DNA of 53,851 bases from a bacterium. Lineage in GTDB: Bacteria > Patescibacteriota > Minisyncoccia > Phycocordibacterales > Phycocordibacteraceae. The notes under the pieces are model-generated. The model did not search any database, was not told the origin of the DNA, and was given only the letters and a program-made list of their open reading frames with translations. Within the stretch, counting starts at the first letter, position 1. Each line of letters starts with the position of its first letter. This document shows positions 39,557 through 48,562 of the stretch, one piece after another. A program made the translations under genes and the position numbers. The stretch is taken from the NCBI GenBank assembly GCA_021802705.1, contig JAJZRL010000006.1, positions 1 to 53,851 on the forward strand. Direction: 5' to 3'.

Positions 39557-40636
39557 TCAGATGCCCTCGTTTCTCAAGTCCTCCATCGCCTTCTTCGCTT
39601 TGCTTGAGAGTTTCTGCGGAAGCGCCGTTTCGAGCCGGATAATGAGATCGCCGCGTGCAAATTCGCTCGGGATGCCCTTGCCGCGCACGCGCAAAAGCTC
39701 CTCGGCGCGCTTCATCGGGGGTATTTTCACCTCGAGTGTCTTCCCTTCGAGCGTTTCAACGGGTACCGTCGTCCCGAGAAGAGCATCGGTGAGCTTAACC
39801 GGAAGATCCATGACGAGATTCAAATCCTCCCGACGGAATACGGGATGCGGCTTCACGTGTATCTTCACATAAAGGTCTCCTGCGATGCCTGTTTTTACCG
39901 CCTCGCCTTGCTGAGGCAACCGTATCATTTCTCCATTATCGATACCGGGCGGGATGTTGATCTTTATTTCCTCTTCGCGGCGGCGCGTACCGTGACCCTT
40001 GCATTCGGGGCATTTTTCTTTCGGGATCTTGCCGCTGCCATCGCACTGCGTGCACAGGCGCACGCTGCTGAACTGCCCGAGGATAGAATTGCGTATCTCG
40101 TGTACCCGGCCGCTACCGTTACAAGTCTTGCAGGTCTCAAGCTCGGTGCCCGGTGCAGCGCCGGTGCCGCGACAGAGCGTACACGTCGAGACTTTCGCGA
40201 TAAGCACCGTGCGGGCCGTCCCGAACACGGCATCTTTGAACGGGATTTCGAGATCGATAGAGATATCGCGTCCTCGCGGCGTCCGGGGGCTGCCGCCTCG
40301 GCCTCCTGAAAACATCTCGCCGAAAATATCGCCGAGGTCGAACTCGACGCCGCCTTGTCCGAAACCTTGCTGGAATTGGCTGAAATCGAATCCGCCAAAC
40401 CCGTTCCCGTTCCCCGCCGGACCGCCGCCGGGGAACGCCTGGCCGTAAGCGTCGTATTCGCGGCGCTTCTTATCATCGCTCAGAACGGCGTAAGCTTCGG
40501 TGATTTCCTTGAATTTCTCGTCGGGGCCTCCTTTGTCCGGATGATACTTATGGGCAAGCTTCCGAAATGCTTTCTTGATATCATCCTTGCTCGCTTTCTT
40601 GTCGACGCCAAGCACGCTGTAATAATCTTTCGCCAT
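39557..40636 (-). CDS. dnaJ: Chaperone DnaJ
   Basis: Hsp40 co-chaperone that delivers substrates to DnaK and stimulates its ATPase. The 359-residue protein has the J domain (residues 1-65, HPD in HKYHPDKGG), a Gly/Phe-rich region (about 70-115), four zinc-binding repeats [24 protein letters not shown] and CPECKGHG, and the C-terminal substrate-binding domain. Slightly short (E. coli 376). It has its own promoter between the dnaK terminator and the ATG. Confidence 0.97.
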   Translation of the reverse strand: MAKDYYSVLGVDKKASKDDIKKAFRKLAHKYHPDKGGPDEKFKEITEAYAVLSDDKKRREYDAYGQAFPGGGPAGNGNGFGGFDFSQFQQGFGQGGVEFDLGDIFGEMFSGGRGGSPRTPRGRDISIDLEIPFKDAVFGTARTVLIAKVSTCTLCRGTGAAPGTELETCKTCNGSGRVHEIRNSILGQFSSVRLCTQCDGSGKIPKEKCPECKGHGTRRREEEIKINIPPGIDNGEMIRLPQQGEAVKTGIAGDLYVKIHVKPHPVFRREDLNLVMDLPVKLTDALLGTTVPVETLEGKTLEVKIPPMKRAEELLRVRGKGIPSEFARGDLIIRLETALPQKLSSKAKKAMEDLRNEGI

Positions 40637-40643
40637 ATCCGCG

Positions 40644-40672
40644 ATTATACGCTCTTACAAATTCACATGCAA
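40644..40672 (-). promoter_or_regulatory. dnaJ promoter
   Basis: TTGCAT (40667-40672), 17-bp spacer, perfect TATAAT (40644-40649) ending 7 nt before the ATG. The -35 is formed by the end of the T-tract of the preceding terminator. Confidence 0.8.
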
Positions 40673-40701
40673 AAATTCGCTGCGTTTTTAAACGCGACGA
40701 A
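40671..40701 (-). terminator. Terminator after dnaK
   Basis: On the minus strand TTCGTCGCGTTT pairs with AAACGCAGCGAA (10 of 12 positions; 40690-40701 with 40676-40687), followed by five T. It lies just downstream of dnaK. Confidence 0.75.
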
Positions 40702-40705
40702 CTTC

Positions 40706-42592
40706 TTATTCTTTTTCTTTGAACTCTGCGTCGGCCGGTCCGGCGGCGTCGGGAGGATTCTGATCGCCGTTCGAAGCTGGCGGCGGCGTCTGGTTTTTCA
40801 TCATCGCTTCACCGATCTTAGAGAGCGTTGACGAGAGCTTCTCGGTCGCGTTCTTGATGGTCGCCGCATCTTCGCTGTTCCGCGCTGTCTTAAGTGCGTC
40901 GACACCGTCTTGGACCTCTTTCACTACTTCGGCGCCGGCCTTCTCGCCGTTTTCTTTGATCGCTTTTTCAGCCGCGTAGATAGCCTGATCAGCGATGTTG
41001 CGTACCTCGATAAGCTCTTTGCGTTTCTCGTCGTCCGCCGCATGAGCCTCGGCATCTTGGCGCATTTTCTCTATGTCCTCTTTCGAAAGGCCGGTCGAGC
41101 CTTCGATGCGGATACTCTGCTCCTTCCCTGTCATCTTCTCTTTCGCTTTTACGGTAAGGATGCCGGAAGCGTCGACATCGAACGTCACTTCGATCTGCGG
41201 CATGCCGCGCGGCGCGGGTGGAATACCGTCGAGCATGAAACGGCCGAGAGACTTGTTGTCGGTGCTCATCGCGCGCTCTCCTTGGGTGATGTGGATTTCG
41301 ACAGAGGGTTGGTTATCGGCTGCGGTCGAGAATGTCTGCGTGCGCGAGGTCGGTATCGCCGTATTGCGCTCGACAAGCTTCGTCGCGACGCCCCCCATCG
41401 TTTCTATCGAGAGCGAGAGCGGAATGACATCGACGAGAAGGATGTCTTTCACGTCGCCCTGGAGGATGCCGGCCTGGATGGCGGCACCGATAGCGACAAC
41501 CTCATCAGGGTTTACGCTCATGTTCGGTTTCTTGCCGAAGAACGACTCGACGGCTGCCTGGATGGCGGGCATACGGGTTTGGCCTCCTACGAGAATGACC
41601 TCGTCGATATCGCCTATCTTGAACGGTGATGCTTCCATCGCTCGTTTCGTGATCGCCATCGCGCGCTCGATGAATTCTCCGGAAAGCTCTTCGAGTTTCG
41701 CGCGTGTCATCTTGATGAGGAGATGTCGCGGTCCCGCAGCATCGGACGTGAGGAACGGGATGTTGATCTCCGTCTCCATCGCGCTTGAGAGCTCGATCTT
41801 CGCCTTTTCCGCGGCCTCATCGAGACGCTGTCGCGCAAGCGCGTCGCTCCTTACGTCGATGCCGCTCTCTTTCTTGAATTCGTCGGCGAGCCAGTTGATG
41901 ATCTTCTGATCGATATCCTTTCCGCCGAGGTGTGCGTCGCCATCGGTCGATTTCACCTCGATCACGTCATCCCCCACCTCAAGGACGGATATATCGAACG
42001 TGCCGCCGCCGAAATCGAAGACCGCGATTTTTTCGTCTTTCTTTTTATTGAAACCGTACGCGAGCGCGGCCGCCGTCGGCTCGTTGATGATGCGCTTCAC
42101 GTCGAGTCCGGCGATCTGTCCGGCGGCCTTGGTCGCGCTGCGTTGGTCATCGTTGAAATAGGCGGGAACGGTGATGACGGCCTCGCTTATCGTCTCGCCG
42201 ATTTTCGCTTCGGCATCGGCTTTCAGCTTGCCGAGGATCATCGCCGAGACCTCTTCCGGACGGCACCACGTATCAGCCATACGCACCTCGATGCCTCCGT
42301 TATCGGCTTTACGCATTTCAAACGGCACCGCCGCTTTATCCTTCTGAACCTCCGGCTCGTCATACGAGTGTCCGATAAAGCGTTTGATCTGATAGATCGT
42401 ATTCAAAGGATTCGTCACCGACTGGCGCTTCGCGAGCGTACCGACTGTACGTTCTCCCGTCTTTCCGATAGCGACGATAGACGGCGTCGTCCGCGCCCCC
42501 TCTGCGTTTTCAAGGACGCGCGGTTCGCCGCCTTCGACGATCGCCATCGCGGAATTAGTCGTACCAAGATCAATGCCAAGAATTTTTGCCAT
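40706..42592 (-). CDS. dnaK: Chaperone DnaK (Hsp70)
   Basis: ATP-driven folding chaperone. The 628-residue protein has the N-terminal ATPase domain ([44 protein letters not shown]) and the C-terminal substrate-binding domain and lid ([29 protein letters not shown]). The tail is Asp/Pro-rich and ends in KEKE rather than EEVD, as usual in bacteria. It follows grpE by 23 nt and is separated from dnaJ by a terminator and promoter. Confidence 0.98.
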   Translation of the reverse strand: MAKILGIDLGTTNSAMAIVEGGEPRVLENAEGARTTPSIVAIGKTGERTVGTLAKRQSVTNPLNTIYQIKRFIGHSYDEPEVQKDKAAVPFEMRKADNGGIEVRMADTWCRPEEVSAMILGKLKADAEAKIGETISEAVITVPAYFNDDQRSATKAAGQIAGLDVKRIINEPTAAALAYGFNKKKDEKIAVFDFGGGTFDISVLEVGDDVIEVKSTDGDAHLGGKDIDQKIINWLADEFKKESGIDVRSDALARQRLDEAAEKAKIELSSAMETEINIPFLTSDAAGPRHLLIKMTRAKLEELSGEFIERAMAITKRAMEASPFKIGDIDEVILVGGQTRMPAIQAAVESFFGKKPNMSVNPDEVVAIGAAIQAGILQGDVKDILLVDVIPLSLSIETMGGVATKLVERNTAIPTSRTQTFSTAADNQPSVEIHITQGERAMSTDNKSLGRFMLDGIPPAPRGMPQIEVTFDVDASGILTVKAKEKMTGKEQSIRIEGSTGLSKEDIEKMRQDAEAHAADDEKRKELIEVRNIADQAIYAAEKAIKENGEKAGAEVVKEVQDGVDALKTARNSEDAATIKNATEKLSSTLSKIGEAMMKNQTPPPASNGDQNPPDAAGPADAEFKEKE

Positions 42593-42615
42593 ACGTATTA
42601 TGCGTTATTTATATT

Positions 42616-43179
42616 TTACGCTCCTTGATTCTCGCTTGCAAAGCGGGCAACGCGAACTTTCGCGGGGCGGATGACCATCCCGCCCACCTTCCACCCCTTC
42701 TCGAGGACGGTCGTGATGGTCCCATCCTTCTCTGCCGTATCGACGCTATCTTGGCCGAGCGCTTCGTGTATGACAGGATCAAACACTCCGGTTCCGATTC
42801 CTATCTCTTCAAGACCGAGCTTGGCGAATGCGTCCTCAAGGCTTTTTACAATAGCCAAGAAGCCTTCGGGAAGCTCTCCATGCCATTTCGCGCGTTCGAT
42901 CGCATCGAACGCGGGGAACATTTCCTCCACTGCTTTTGAAATCCCGATCTGCTTCGCTCGAGCAACTTCTTCGTTGCCTCGCTTCAAGAGGTTCACATAG
43001 TCGGCTTTTGCACGCTGCCAGCCGTCCATATATTCCTGCTTCTCCGCACGACAGGCCTCAAGTTCGCTTTTGAGCTTCACGACTCTCTTCTCGGCGCCAC
43101 CGTCCTCGAGCGGCTCGTCATTCTCCTCCTCAAGGACAACGTCCTCCGGGTCTATATCATCTCCATGCCATTCCTTCAT
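42616..43179 (-). CDS. grpE: Nucleotide exchange factor GrpE
   Basis: Dimeric exchange factor releasing ADP from DnaK. The 187-residue protein has an acidic disordered N-terminus (about 1-30), a long coiled coil (about 32-85, with DGWQRAKADYVNLLKR), and the C-terminal beta domain with FDPVIHEAL and GWKVGGMVIRPAKVRVA. It has a good promoter (43186-43214). No CIRCE operator (TTAGCACTC-N9-GAGTGCTAA) is found upstream. Confidence 0.95.
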   Translation of the reverse strand: MKEWHGDDIDPEDVVLEEENDEPLEDGGAEKRVVKLKSELEACRAEKQEYMDGWQRAKADYVNLLKRGNEEVARAKQIGISKAVEEMFPAFDAIERAKWHGELPEGFLAIVKSLEDAFAKLGLEEIGIGTGVFDPVIHEALGQDSVDTAEKDGTITTVLEKGWKVGGMVIRPAKVRVARFASENQGA

Positions 43180-43185
43180 GCGTTC

Positions 43186-43214
43186 ATAATGCCCGAAGCG
43201 AAGCGTCGAGTCAA
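43186..43214 (-). promoter_or_regulatory. grpE-dnaK promoter
   Basis: TTGACT (43209-43214), 17-bp spacer, CATTAT (43186-43191) ending 6 nt before the grpE ATG. It lies in the 63-bp gap after rpsI, so heat-shock genes can be expressed apart from the ribosomal operon. Confidence 0.7.
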
Positions 43215-43242
43215 AAAGAGGGTGTGGGGATGAGAGGAGTAC

Positions 43243-43641
43243 TCAGCGCTTGCTCCACTGCTTGCGCTTGCGTGCCTTGACGAGACCCGGCTTCTTGCGT
43301 TCTTTGGCGCGCGGATCCCGGGTAAGAAGCTTCGCTCCCTTCAGCACCGTTCGAGTGCCCGGTTCGGCTTTGACGAGCGCGCGGCTAATGGCGTGCCGGA
43401 GCGCGTCGGCTTGCGCGGCAACGCCGCCTCCTTCGATATGAGCAGTCACGGCGTACGTCTGTGCGCTGTCAGCTATCTCGAAGGCTTCTCCGGCGATCTT
43501 CGCGCGTTCAGCCGTCTTGAAATATTCGTTCAAACTCTTGCCGTTTACCGTGATGAGAGCTTCGGGAGCCGGTGATAGCCGCACGCTTGCGACGGCGGTC
43601 TTGCGGCGTCCAACGGCGGTGATAAAAGCGGTTGTTGTCAT
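43243..43641 (-). CDS. rpsI: 30S ribosomal protein S9
   Basis: A 132-residue protein whose C-terminal tail reaches the P-site tRNA. It has the family start GRRKTAVASVRL, GGGVAAQADALRHAISRAL, and the terminal KARKRKQWSKR (normally ending in KR, as here). It follows rplM by 6 nt, the usual L13-S9 pair. Confidence 0.97.
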   Translation of the reverse strand: MTTTAFITAVGRRKTAVASVRLSPAPEALITVNGKSLNEYFKTAERAKIAGEAFEIADSAQTYAVTAHIEGGGVAAQADALRHAISRALVKAEPGTRTVLKGAKLLTRDPRAKERKKPGLVKARKRKQWSKR

Positions 43642-43647
43642 AATAGG

Positions 43648-44013
43648 CTACGCGTTGACGATTAGATTTTTCATCCGCGGCGCGCGGAGCTTATTGCGGG
43701 GGATCATCCCATCCACCGTTTTTCGCACGACTTCTTCGATACCTTTCTTCGCAAGCATTTCTTCCATGCTCATTTCACGCAAGCCCCCGGGATATCCGGT
43801 GTAGCGGGTATAGATCTTCCCTTTCGTCCGGCGTTCCGGCAGATTGAGCTTACTGGCGTTTTCGATAACGACTTTCATGGGAAGCGCTTGGTTTCTCGCA
43901 AAACGAACCGAACGCTTCCCGAGAAGCGCGTGAGCGGCTTCGCTCGCAACGCGTCCGAGCGAGCGGTTTGCGGCGTTTATCGTGTACGTGGTCTGTCCGG
44001 TTTGCGGTGTCAT
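43648..44013 (-). CDS. rplM: 50S ribosomal protein L13
   Basis: A 121-residue 23S rRNA-binding protein. Visible family blocks are RSLGRVASEAAHALLGK, TGYPGGLREMSMEEML and the C-terminal GMIPRNKLRAPRMKNL. It is shorter than E. coli L13 (142), missing part of the N- and C-terminal extensions. The ATG at 44013 was chosen; TAGTAT on the minus strand (44024-44029) ends 10 nt upstream. It follows rplQ. Confidence 0.96.
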   Translation of the reverse strand: MTPQTGQTTYTINAANRSLGRVASEAAHALLGKRSVRFARNQALPMKVVIENASKLNLPERRTKGKIYTRYTGYPGGLREMSMEEMLAKKGIEEVVRKTVDGMIPRNKLRAPRMKNLIVNA

Positions 44014-44026
44014 AACAAGATGCATA

Positions 44027-44380
44027 CTAGACAAATGCGATATAAGCAAGTTTTCGCGCGTCGTTCGCGCCCCGTCGCGTCCGTTTTACGATGCGCGTAT
44101 ACCCTCCGGCTCGTTCGCTGTAACGCGGCCCGATCGATTCAAAAAGCTTCGCTACCGCGACGTCATCATTGAGGCGGGCTTTCGTAAGGCGCCGGCTTGC
44201 GAGCGTATTTTTCTTTGCATAGGTTACGAGCCGTTCGACGAACGGGCGAAGCTCCTTCGCTTTCGCTTCGGTGGTCGATATGCGTTCATGCATGACGAGC
44301 GAACGTGCGAGCGAGCGGAGCAACGCCCGGCGCTGGTTAGCCGGCCTGTTAAACGAACGAGGTTTGCTTCTCTGGCTCAT
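44027..44380 (-). CDS. rplQ: 50S ribosomal protein L17
   Basis: A 117-residue protein at the exit-tunnel side. Family blocks are NRPANQRRALLRSLARSLVMHERISTTEAKAKEL split across the first half, and TRIVKRTRRGANDARKLAYIAFV at the end. The ATG at 44380 lies 10 nt after the rpoA stop; the frame is open upstream inside rpoA. Part of the alpha operon. Confidence 0.96.
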   Translation of the reverse strand: MSQRSKPRSFNRPANQRRALLRSLARSLVMHERISTTEAKAKELRPFVERLVTYAKKNTLASRRLTKARLNDDVAVAKLFESIGPRYSERAGGYTRIVKRTRRGANDARKLAYIAFV

Positions 44381-44390
44381 GCTTTCTTCA

Positions 44391-45326
44391 TTACTCTCCC
44401 TTAAGTCCGAGCCCGAAACGCGCAAGCGCTGCCGAAATCTCTCCGAGCGCCTTCTCGCCGATACCGTCGATCTCCTTGAGAGTGTTTGCGGATTTTCGTG
44501 CGAGGCCGGCAACGCTCTTTATGCCGGCTTCTTCCAGGGCCGAGACGACGCGCGCGGAAAGTTCGAGATCGGCGATTTTCGTTTTCGCAGGATCGGGTGA
44601 CTCGGCCGTGCTTGCGGCTTCTTCGGGAATGCTCGAATCTTCCTGGAAACCGACGATAGCTCTCAGCTGATGGATCATGATCTCGATCGATTGTTCCAAC
44701 GCTTCGCGCGGAGCAATGGTACCGTTCGTTTCGATGAGGACGCGCAGGCGGTTGAAATCGGTACGGTCGCCGACACGCATGTTCTCCACCTCGTAATTTA
44801 CGCGTCGTATCGGCGTGAAGGTGGCATCAAGCGCGATGGTGCCGATATCGACCTTTTCCTTCGTGAGCACTTCGCGCGATACGTAGCCGAGGCCGCGCTC
44901 GATCGTCGCCTCGAACTCAAGCGACGCTTTTCCGGAAAGGTCGGCGATATGCTGATCGGGATTCTTTATCTCGACCTGAGTCGGCAGATCGAAATCCTTT
45001 GCCGTAGCTTCTACCGCACCCTTGGCTGAAAGCCTTATGGTCTGCGGCTCGTCGCCATGAAGGACGAAGTGGACGCGCTTAAGATTCATGAGTATCTCCA
45101 TGACGGTTTCGCGGACGCCCTCTATGGTGGCGAACTCGTGCGGGACGCCGTCGATCTTCACTTGCGTGACAGCGGCGCCGGGAAGAGAGGAAAGAATGAT
45201 ACGCCGCAAAGAGTTTCCGAGCGTATGCCCGTATCCCGGATACAGCGAATCAATCTCATAAATCCCCTGCGTGTTCTCTTCAGAAACGACACGAGGTTTG
45301 CTGGGAAGTGTGATGTGGTATTCCAT
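44391..45326 (-). CDS. rpoA: RNA polymerase alpha subunit
   Basis: A 311-residue subunit that nucleates RNA polymerase assembly. The N-terminal domain has YPGYGHTLGNSLRRIILSSLPG and the TNGTIAPREAL block; a flexible linker (about 228-248) leads to the C-terminal domain with two helix-hairpin-helix motifs that bind UP elements. The frame is open about 120 codons upstream, but the ATG at 45326 gives the family N-terminus. It lies between rpsD and rplQ, the conserved order. Confidence 0.97.
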   Translation of the reverse strand: MEYHITLPSKPRVVSEENTQGIYEIDSLYPGYGHTLGNSLRRIILSSLPGAAVTQVKIDGVPHEFATIEGVRETVMEILMNLKRVHFVLHGDEPQTIRLSAKGAVEATAKDFDLPTQVEIKNPDQHIADLSGKASLEFEATIERGLGYVSREVLTKEKVDIGTIALDATFTPIRRVNYEVENMRVGDRTDFNRLRVLIETNGTIAPREALEQSIEIMIHQLRAIVGFQEDSSIPEEAASTAESPDPAKTKIADLELSARVVSALEEAGIKSVAGLARKSANTLKEIDGIGEKALGEISAALARFGLGLKGE

Positions 45327-45370
45327 AACGCAATCGTAATTACCGTTTAATTCGGATACATGAATAAAAG

Positions 45371-45982
45371 CTATCTCGTGTAGAACGAGAGCACGGCCGC
45401 AAGGTCGCCCGCCGGATCGGCTGAGGCGATGGTGGGCAACTCGACAACGCCGCCCTCCATGCCTTTCGGATCCCATGAAAGCCAGCTTACGAGCGGACGT
45501 TCGAGAAAACGTTCGCCGAAGCCGAGAAGAGAGGTGTGCTTTCTCGATGCTTCCCGTATCGCGATCCGATCCCCGACTGAAAGCGTGTGCGAAGGTACCC
45601 GCATCTTCTTCCCGCCGACGAGCACATGGCCATGAGACACCATTTGACGGGCTGCCCGGCGCGTCGGGGCGAGACCGAGCCGCCATATGACGTTATCGAG
45701 CCGGAGTTCGAGAAGCTCGTGGAGACGCTCGGAAGGCTGTGCGCTATGCGCCGCAAGCGCTTTGCGCACATAGTTGCGGAATTGTCTTTCCGGCAGACCA
45801 TAAGTGACGCGCACCTTCTGCTTTTCAAGCATCTGTTTGCTATATTCGCTTGCCCGCCCGCGTCCGCCGCGCTTGTTTTTCGCGCTGCGATCAGCTGAAA
45901 GCGCGAACTTTTGCGTCTGCGCTTTCTCGAAGACGGAAGCGCCGAGGCGTTTTGCTATTTTATATCGTGGACCTGTTTTCAT
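45371..45982 (-). CDS. rpsD: 30S ribosomal protein S4
   Basis: A 203-residue 16S rRNA-binding assembly initiator. It starts GPRYKIAKRLG, has the LPERQFRNYVRKAL block and the S4 domain RLDNVIWRLGLAPTRRAARQMVSHGHVLV. No zinc-binding Cys are present. It follows rpsK by 18 nt. Confidence 0.97.
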   Translation of the reverse strand: MKTGPRYKIAKRLGASVFEKAQTQKFALSADRSAKNKRGGRGRASEYSKQMLEKQKVRVTYGLPERQFRNYVRKALAAHSAQPSERLHELLELRLDNVIWRLGLAPTRRAARQMVSHGHVLVGGKKMRVPSHTLSVGDRIAIREASRKHTSLLGFGERFLERPLVSWLSWDPKGMEGGVVELPTIASADPAGDLAAVLSFYTR

Positions 45983-46000
45983 AATATATCGTTGGAATGA

Positions 46001-46435
46001 TTACACGCGTCGTGGTTTTGGCGGGCGCGGACCATTGTGCGGAACCGGCGTCACATCCCGTATGGAAGAGATCTGGATGCCCTTGCCTGAAAAAGCGCGC
46101 AGGACCGACTCGCGGCCGGAGCCGACGCCGCAAATGACGACCGATGCCTCTTTGAGGCCGATCATCGTACCCTTCTCTCCGAGGAACTCGCCGACTTTCG
46201 CTGCAGCATACGGCGTCGACTTCCTTGCGCCGGAAAAACCGAGCGAACCGGCAGAGGAACTGACGACGGCATTGCCCTTCTCGTCGGTAAGGACGGCTTT
46301 CGTATTGTTGAATGTCGCTTCAATATGGAGAACGCCCTTTTCAAGATGACGCTTCGTCGCTTTCGACAGCGCGCGCTCTTTGCGTCCTTGGTCAAGGCCT
46401 TTCCCGCTCTTTTTGATGATTCGTTTTTTTCCCAT
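46001..46435 (-). CDS. rpsK: 30S ribosomal protein S11
   Basis: A 144-residue platform protein. Family blocks are GVLHIEATFNNTKAVLTD, GFSGARKSTPYAAAKVG and the C-terminal VTPVPHNGPRPPKPRRV. The basic N-terminal tail of about 30 residues is longer than in E. coli (129 in total). It follows rpsM by 3 nt. Confidence 0.97.
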   Translation of the reverse strand: MGKKRIIKKSGKGLDQGRKERALSKATKRHLEKGVLHIEATFNNTKAVLTDEKGNAVVSSSAGSLGFSGARKSTPYAAAKVGEFLGEKGTMIGLKEASVVICGVGSGRESVLRAFSGKGIQISSIRDVTPVPHNGPRPPKPRRV

Positions 46436-46438
46436 AGA

Positions 46439-46819
46439 TTATGTTTTTTCAAGAGTACGGCGTCCGGATGTCATCGTCTTGCGGACGTTGCCCCGCCGTG
46501 TTCGTGAGTTGGTTTTTGTCCTCTGTCCGCGCACCGGCAATCCTCGCTCGTGCCGGATCCCGCGTGCGGAACGGATATCCTTGAGCCGCTTGATGTCCTG
46601 CCCTATCTCACGGCGCAGCTCTCCTTCTATGACGAATGATTCGGCGAGCGAACGGATCTGCTGTTCTTCTTCGCTCGAAAGCTCGGAACCCTTCCTTGTC
46701 GGCTCGATGCCGGCTTTTTTCAAGATATCCTGTGCGCGCGTCATACCGATGCCGTAGATGAGCGGCAACGCATAAGCGAGCTGTTTATTATCGGGAATGG
46801 TGATACCGGCGATACGCAT
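46439..46819 (-). CDS. rpsM: 30S ribosomal protein S13
   Basis: A 126-residue head protein contacting the P-site tRNA. Family blocks are RIAGITIPDNKQLAYALPLIYGIG and GIRHERGLPVRGQRTKTNSRTRRG split by the helical middle. It follows rpmJ by 24 nt. Confidence 0.97.
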   Translation of the reverse strand: MRIAGITIPDNKQLAYALPLIYGIGMTRAQDILKKAGIEPTRKGSELSSEEEQQIRSLAESFVIEGELRREIGQDIKRLKDIRSARGIRHERGLPVRGQRTKTNSRTRRGNVRKTMTSGRRTLEKT

Positions 46820-46843
46820 GGTTTTAAGTGGAAATACGGACAG

Positions 46844-46960
46844 TTATCCCTGTCGTGCCTTTCGGCGAGGATTTTTCTTATTGATACGGTACAGACGACC
46901 GCCTCGGCGAACGAGCTGGTCTCCTGTCTGCTGTTTTCTTATCGATGCACGAACTCTCAT
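46844..46960 (-). CDS. rpmJ: 50S ribosomal protein L36, Cys-free form
   Basis: A 38-residue protein found by reading the infA-rpmM gap: starts [19 protein letters not shown] and ends NPRRKARQG. Position and ends match L36, but the zinc ligands (Cys11, Cys14, Cys27 and His32/33 in the C+ form) are replaced by Gln, Asp, Asn/Lys and Arg. It is therefore a zinc-independent L36. The ATG at 46960 lies 24 nt after infA. Confidence 0.93.
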   Translation of the reverse strand: MRVRASIRKQQTGDQLVRRGGRLYRINKKNPRRKARQG

Positions 46961-46984
46961 CGTAATTGTTTATGTGTGATCACG

Positions 46985-47263
46985 TTATGTTAATCGCCGC
47001 ACGATGCGCGCGCGGCCCCCGTAGGGATCGAGCACCATATCTACCTGATCTCCGACAAGGACACGTATGCGATGGAGACGCATCTTGCCCGCGAGATAAG
47101 CGAGTACGAGTTCGCCTTCTTCTCCCTTCTTCGCATCGCTCTTTTCTTCCGATGCGTCGGCAGGAAGACTTGCCGGTGCCGACAAACGGACCCGAAAAAG
47201 CGAATTCGGCAAAACCTCCTCGACGGTACCGACCGCCGTTACAGTGTTTTCGCCTTCATTCAT
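46985..47263 (-). CDS. infA: Translation initiation factor IF-1 with insertion
   Basis: A 92-residue OB-fold protein that occupies the ribosomal A site during initiation. [16 protein letters not shown] and [33 protein letters not shown] align with IF-1, but about 20 residues rich in Glu, Lys, Ser and Ala are inserted in the loop between beta strands 2 and 3 (about residues 28-48); typical IF-1 is 72. TAGACT with TGA before it (47278-47286) ends 14 nt upstream. First gene of the alpha operon here. Confidence 0.93.
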   Translation of the reverse strand: MNEGENTVTAVGTVEEVLPNSLFRVRLSAPASLPADASEEKSDAKKGEEGELVLAYLAGKMRLHRIRVLVGDQVDMVLDPYGGRARIVRRLT

Positions 47264-47277
47264 GCAGATGCCATGGT

Positions 47278-47286
47278 AGTCTATCA
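47278..47286 (-). promoter_or_regulatory. Putative extended -10 for the infA operon
   Basis: TGATAGACT on the minus strand ends 14 nt before the infA ATG. Matches to the consensus are moderate. Confidence 0.4.
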
Positions 47287-47302
47287 GGTGCGAAAGGAAT
47301 CG

Positions 47303-48547
47303 TCAATGAGGCATGACGACGACCGAGATGGCAGACGGATCTTGCGGGAAACTCTGCCTCCAGAATGGGCGAAGAACGATGATAGCGCGTTTTATTTCAG
47401 GATAATTCGTGAGAGCGACTTCTGCCGCTGAGCGCGTCTTTCCGCTTACCGCCGCCGCTATGCGCGCCGGATCGATGGTGTAGACGAGCGATGCGGTGCC
47501 GCTCAGCGCGAAAGAGAATGAGGATATTTTCTGGTCAATCGAACCGGAGTTCATGGTGAAGCGTAATGCACTCGTGGAAGCGAGCGTCAGCGGCTCCCCC
47601 TGATAATTAAGACCGGATACCGATGTGGCAATCGCTTTGGCGAGATCGGCATTCGGGAAAACGACCGCCGTCACGGTCCCCTCTTCCTGGACGTTTGCCA
47701 TGCCGCTCGTTTGCGAAGGAGCCGGATTGAGGTCCTGGTAGGTCGTCGTCGCCGCACCGGGGAGTAATATATAGCCGGAAGGAACCTGCGTAGCAAGGCT
47801 CGCAGTAAGGTTTGTGGAGAGAGCTGAGATGAGCGCATCACGAGCTTGCGCTTCGGTTGCCGCGTCGACAACCGGAACGTTCCCGGAAGCGCCGCCGGTC
47901 ATAGCTCCGGACGAACGAGCGTAAACCGCATTTTCCTGCGGGGTTCCGGCAAGCCCGGGAACGGTGAAAGAAGTCGGTCCGATATCATAGGAACTTCCTG
48001 CCTGATCGGCATATACGGTTGCCGTCACGGCACCGGGACCCGAAGCCTTCTTTGCCGGAACGGTTATCGGCGCACGGATTCGGAAGATAAGCCCTGATGG
48101 CGTCGCGAATCTGGTATTTGCGATGAGTCTCTGAGGTTTCGCCTGGGTATTGTAGACGACGATAGTCCCGGAAGAGAACGAGTTCACGTCTTTCGTACCG
48201 CTGCTCGTTACGGCCTGCGTCGCTATTTTCTGCGCGGTTATGACTTGGAAAGGGATGCTGGCAGCGGCCGAGGAGTCTTGATTCGCGGTGAATGATCCTT
48301 GGACGGCTACGGAAACGGAGTTTGGCACCACCTCGACCTTAGCGCTCGAAAAATAGAAAAGCACCCCGAAAGAAGCGATGATGACAAGAAGAGCCGTCGC
48401 TATCGTGAGATACGGGAATCGTCCCGGTTTCCCGGGAGCGAGCGACGAACGCGGACGTAACGGTTCCTGTTGGGGTGCGGTTTGCTGCTTTTGCGATTCG
48501 GGTTCTTTCCGGCGTGAAGGAGGGATAATATCGTCAAGCTTATACAT
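47303..48547 (-). CDS. Baseplate J-like single-pass membrane protein
   Basis: A 414-residue protein: Pro/Gln-rich cytoplasmic N-terminus (about 1-43), one transmembrane helix (about 46-68), then a large extracytoplasmic region. The middle part (FRIRAPITVPAKKASGPG through AGSSYDIGPTSFTVPG) has the pattern of baseplate J/gp47-like domains: a beta-rich fold with the vPA...G..g.YNIG motif. Such proteins recur in CPR genomes; no role is proven. TATACT (48557-48562) ends 9 nt before the ATG. It follows the ASKHA gene on the same strand by 56 nt. Confidence 0.75.
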   Translation of the reverse strand: MYKLDDIIPPSRRKEPESQKQQTAPQQEPLRPRSSLAPGKPGRFPYLTIATALLVIIASFGVLFYFSSAKVEVVPNSVSVAVQGSFTANQDSSAAASIPFQVITAQKIATQAVTSSGTKDVNSFSSGTIVVYNTQAKPQRLIANTRFATPSGLIFRIRAPITVPAKKASGPGAVTATVYADQAGSSYDIGPTSFTVPGLAGTPQENAVYARSSGAMTGGASGNVPVVDAATEAQARDALISALSTNLTASLATQVPSGYILLPGAATTTYQDLNPAPSQTSGMANVQEEGTVTAVVFPNADLAKAIATSVSGLNYQGEPLTLASTSALRFTMNSGSIDQKISSFSFALSGTASLVYTIDPARIAAAVSGKTRSAAEVALTNYPEIKRAIIVLRPFWRQSFPQDPSAISVVVMPH

Positions 48548-48556
48548 ACGCTAAAG

Positions 48557-48562
48557 AGTATA
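48557..48562 (-). promoter_or_regulatory. -10 box for the baseplate J-like gene
   Basis: TATACT on the minus strand ends 9 nt before the ATG at 48547. Confidence 0.55.

Noticed and set aside
43180-43245. CIRCE heat-shock operator, suggested by GAGTACTC at 43237
   Set aside because: The 9-bp arms TTAGCACTC and GAGTGCTAA with N9 are absent; GAGTACTC is a short palindrome over the rpsI stop.
45327-45686. 120-codon N-terminal extension of rpoA
   Set aside because: It overlaps rpsD and does not resemble any RpoA; MEYHITLPSKP at 45326 is the family start.
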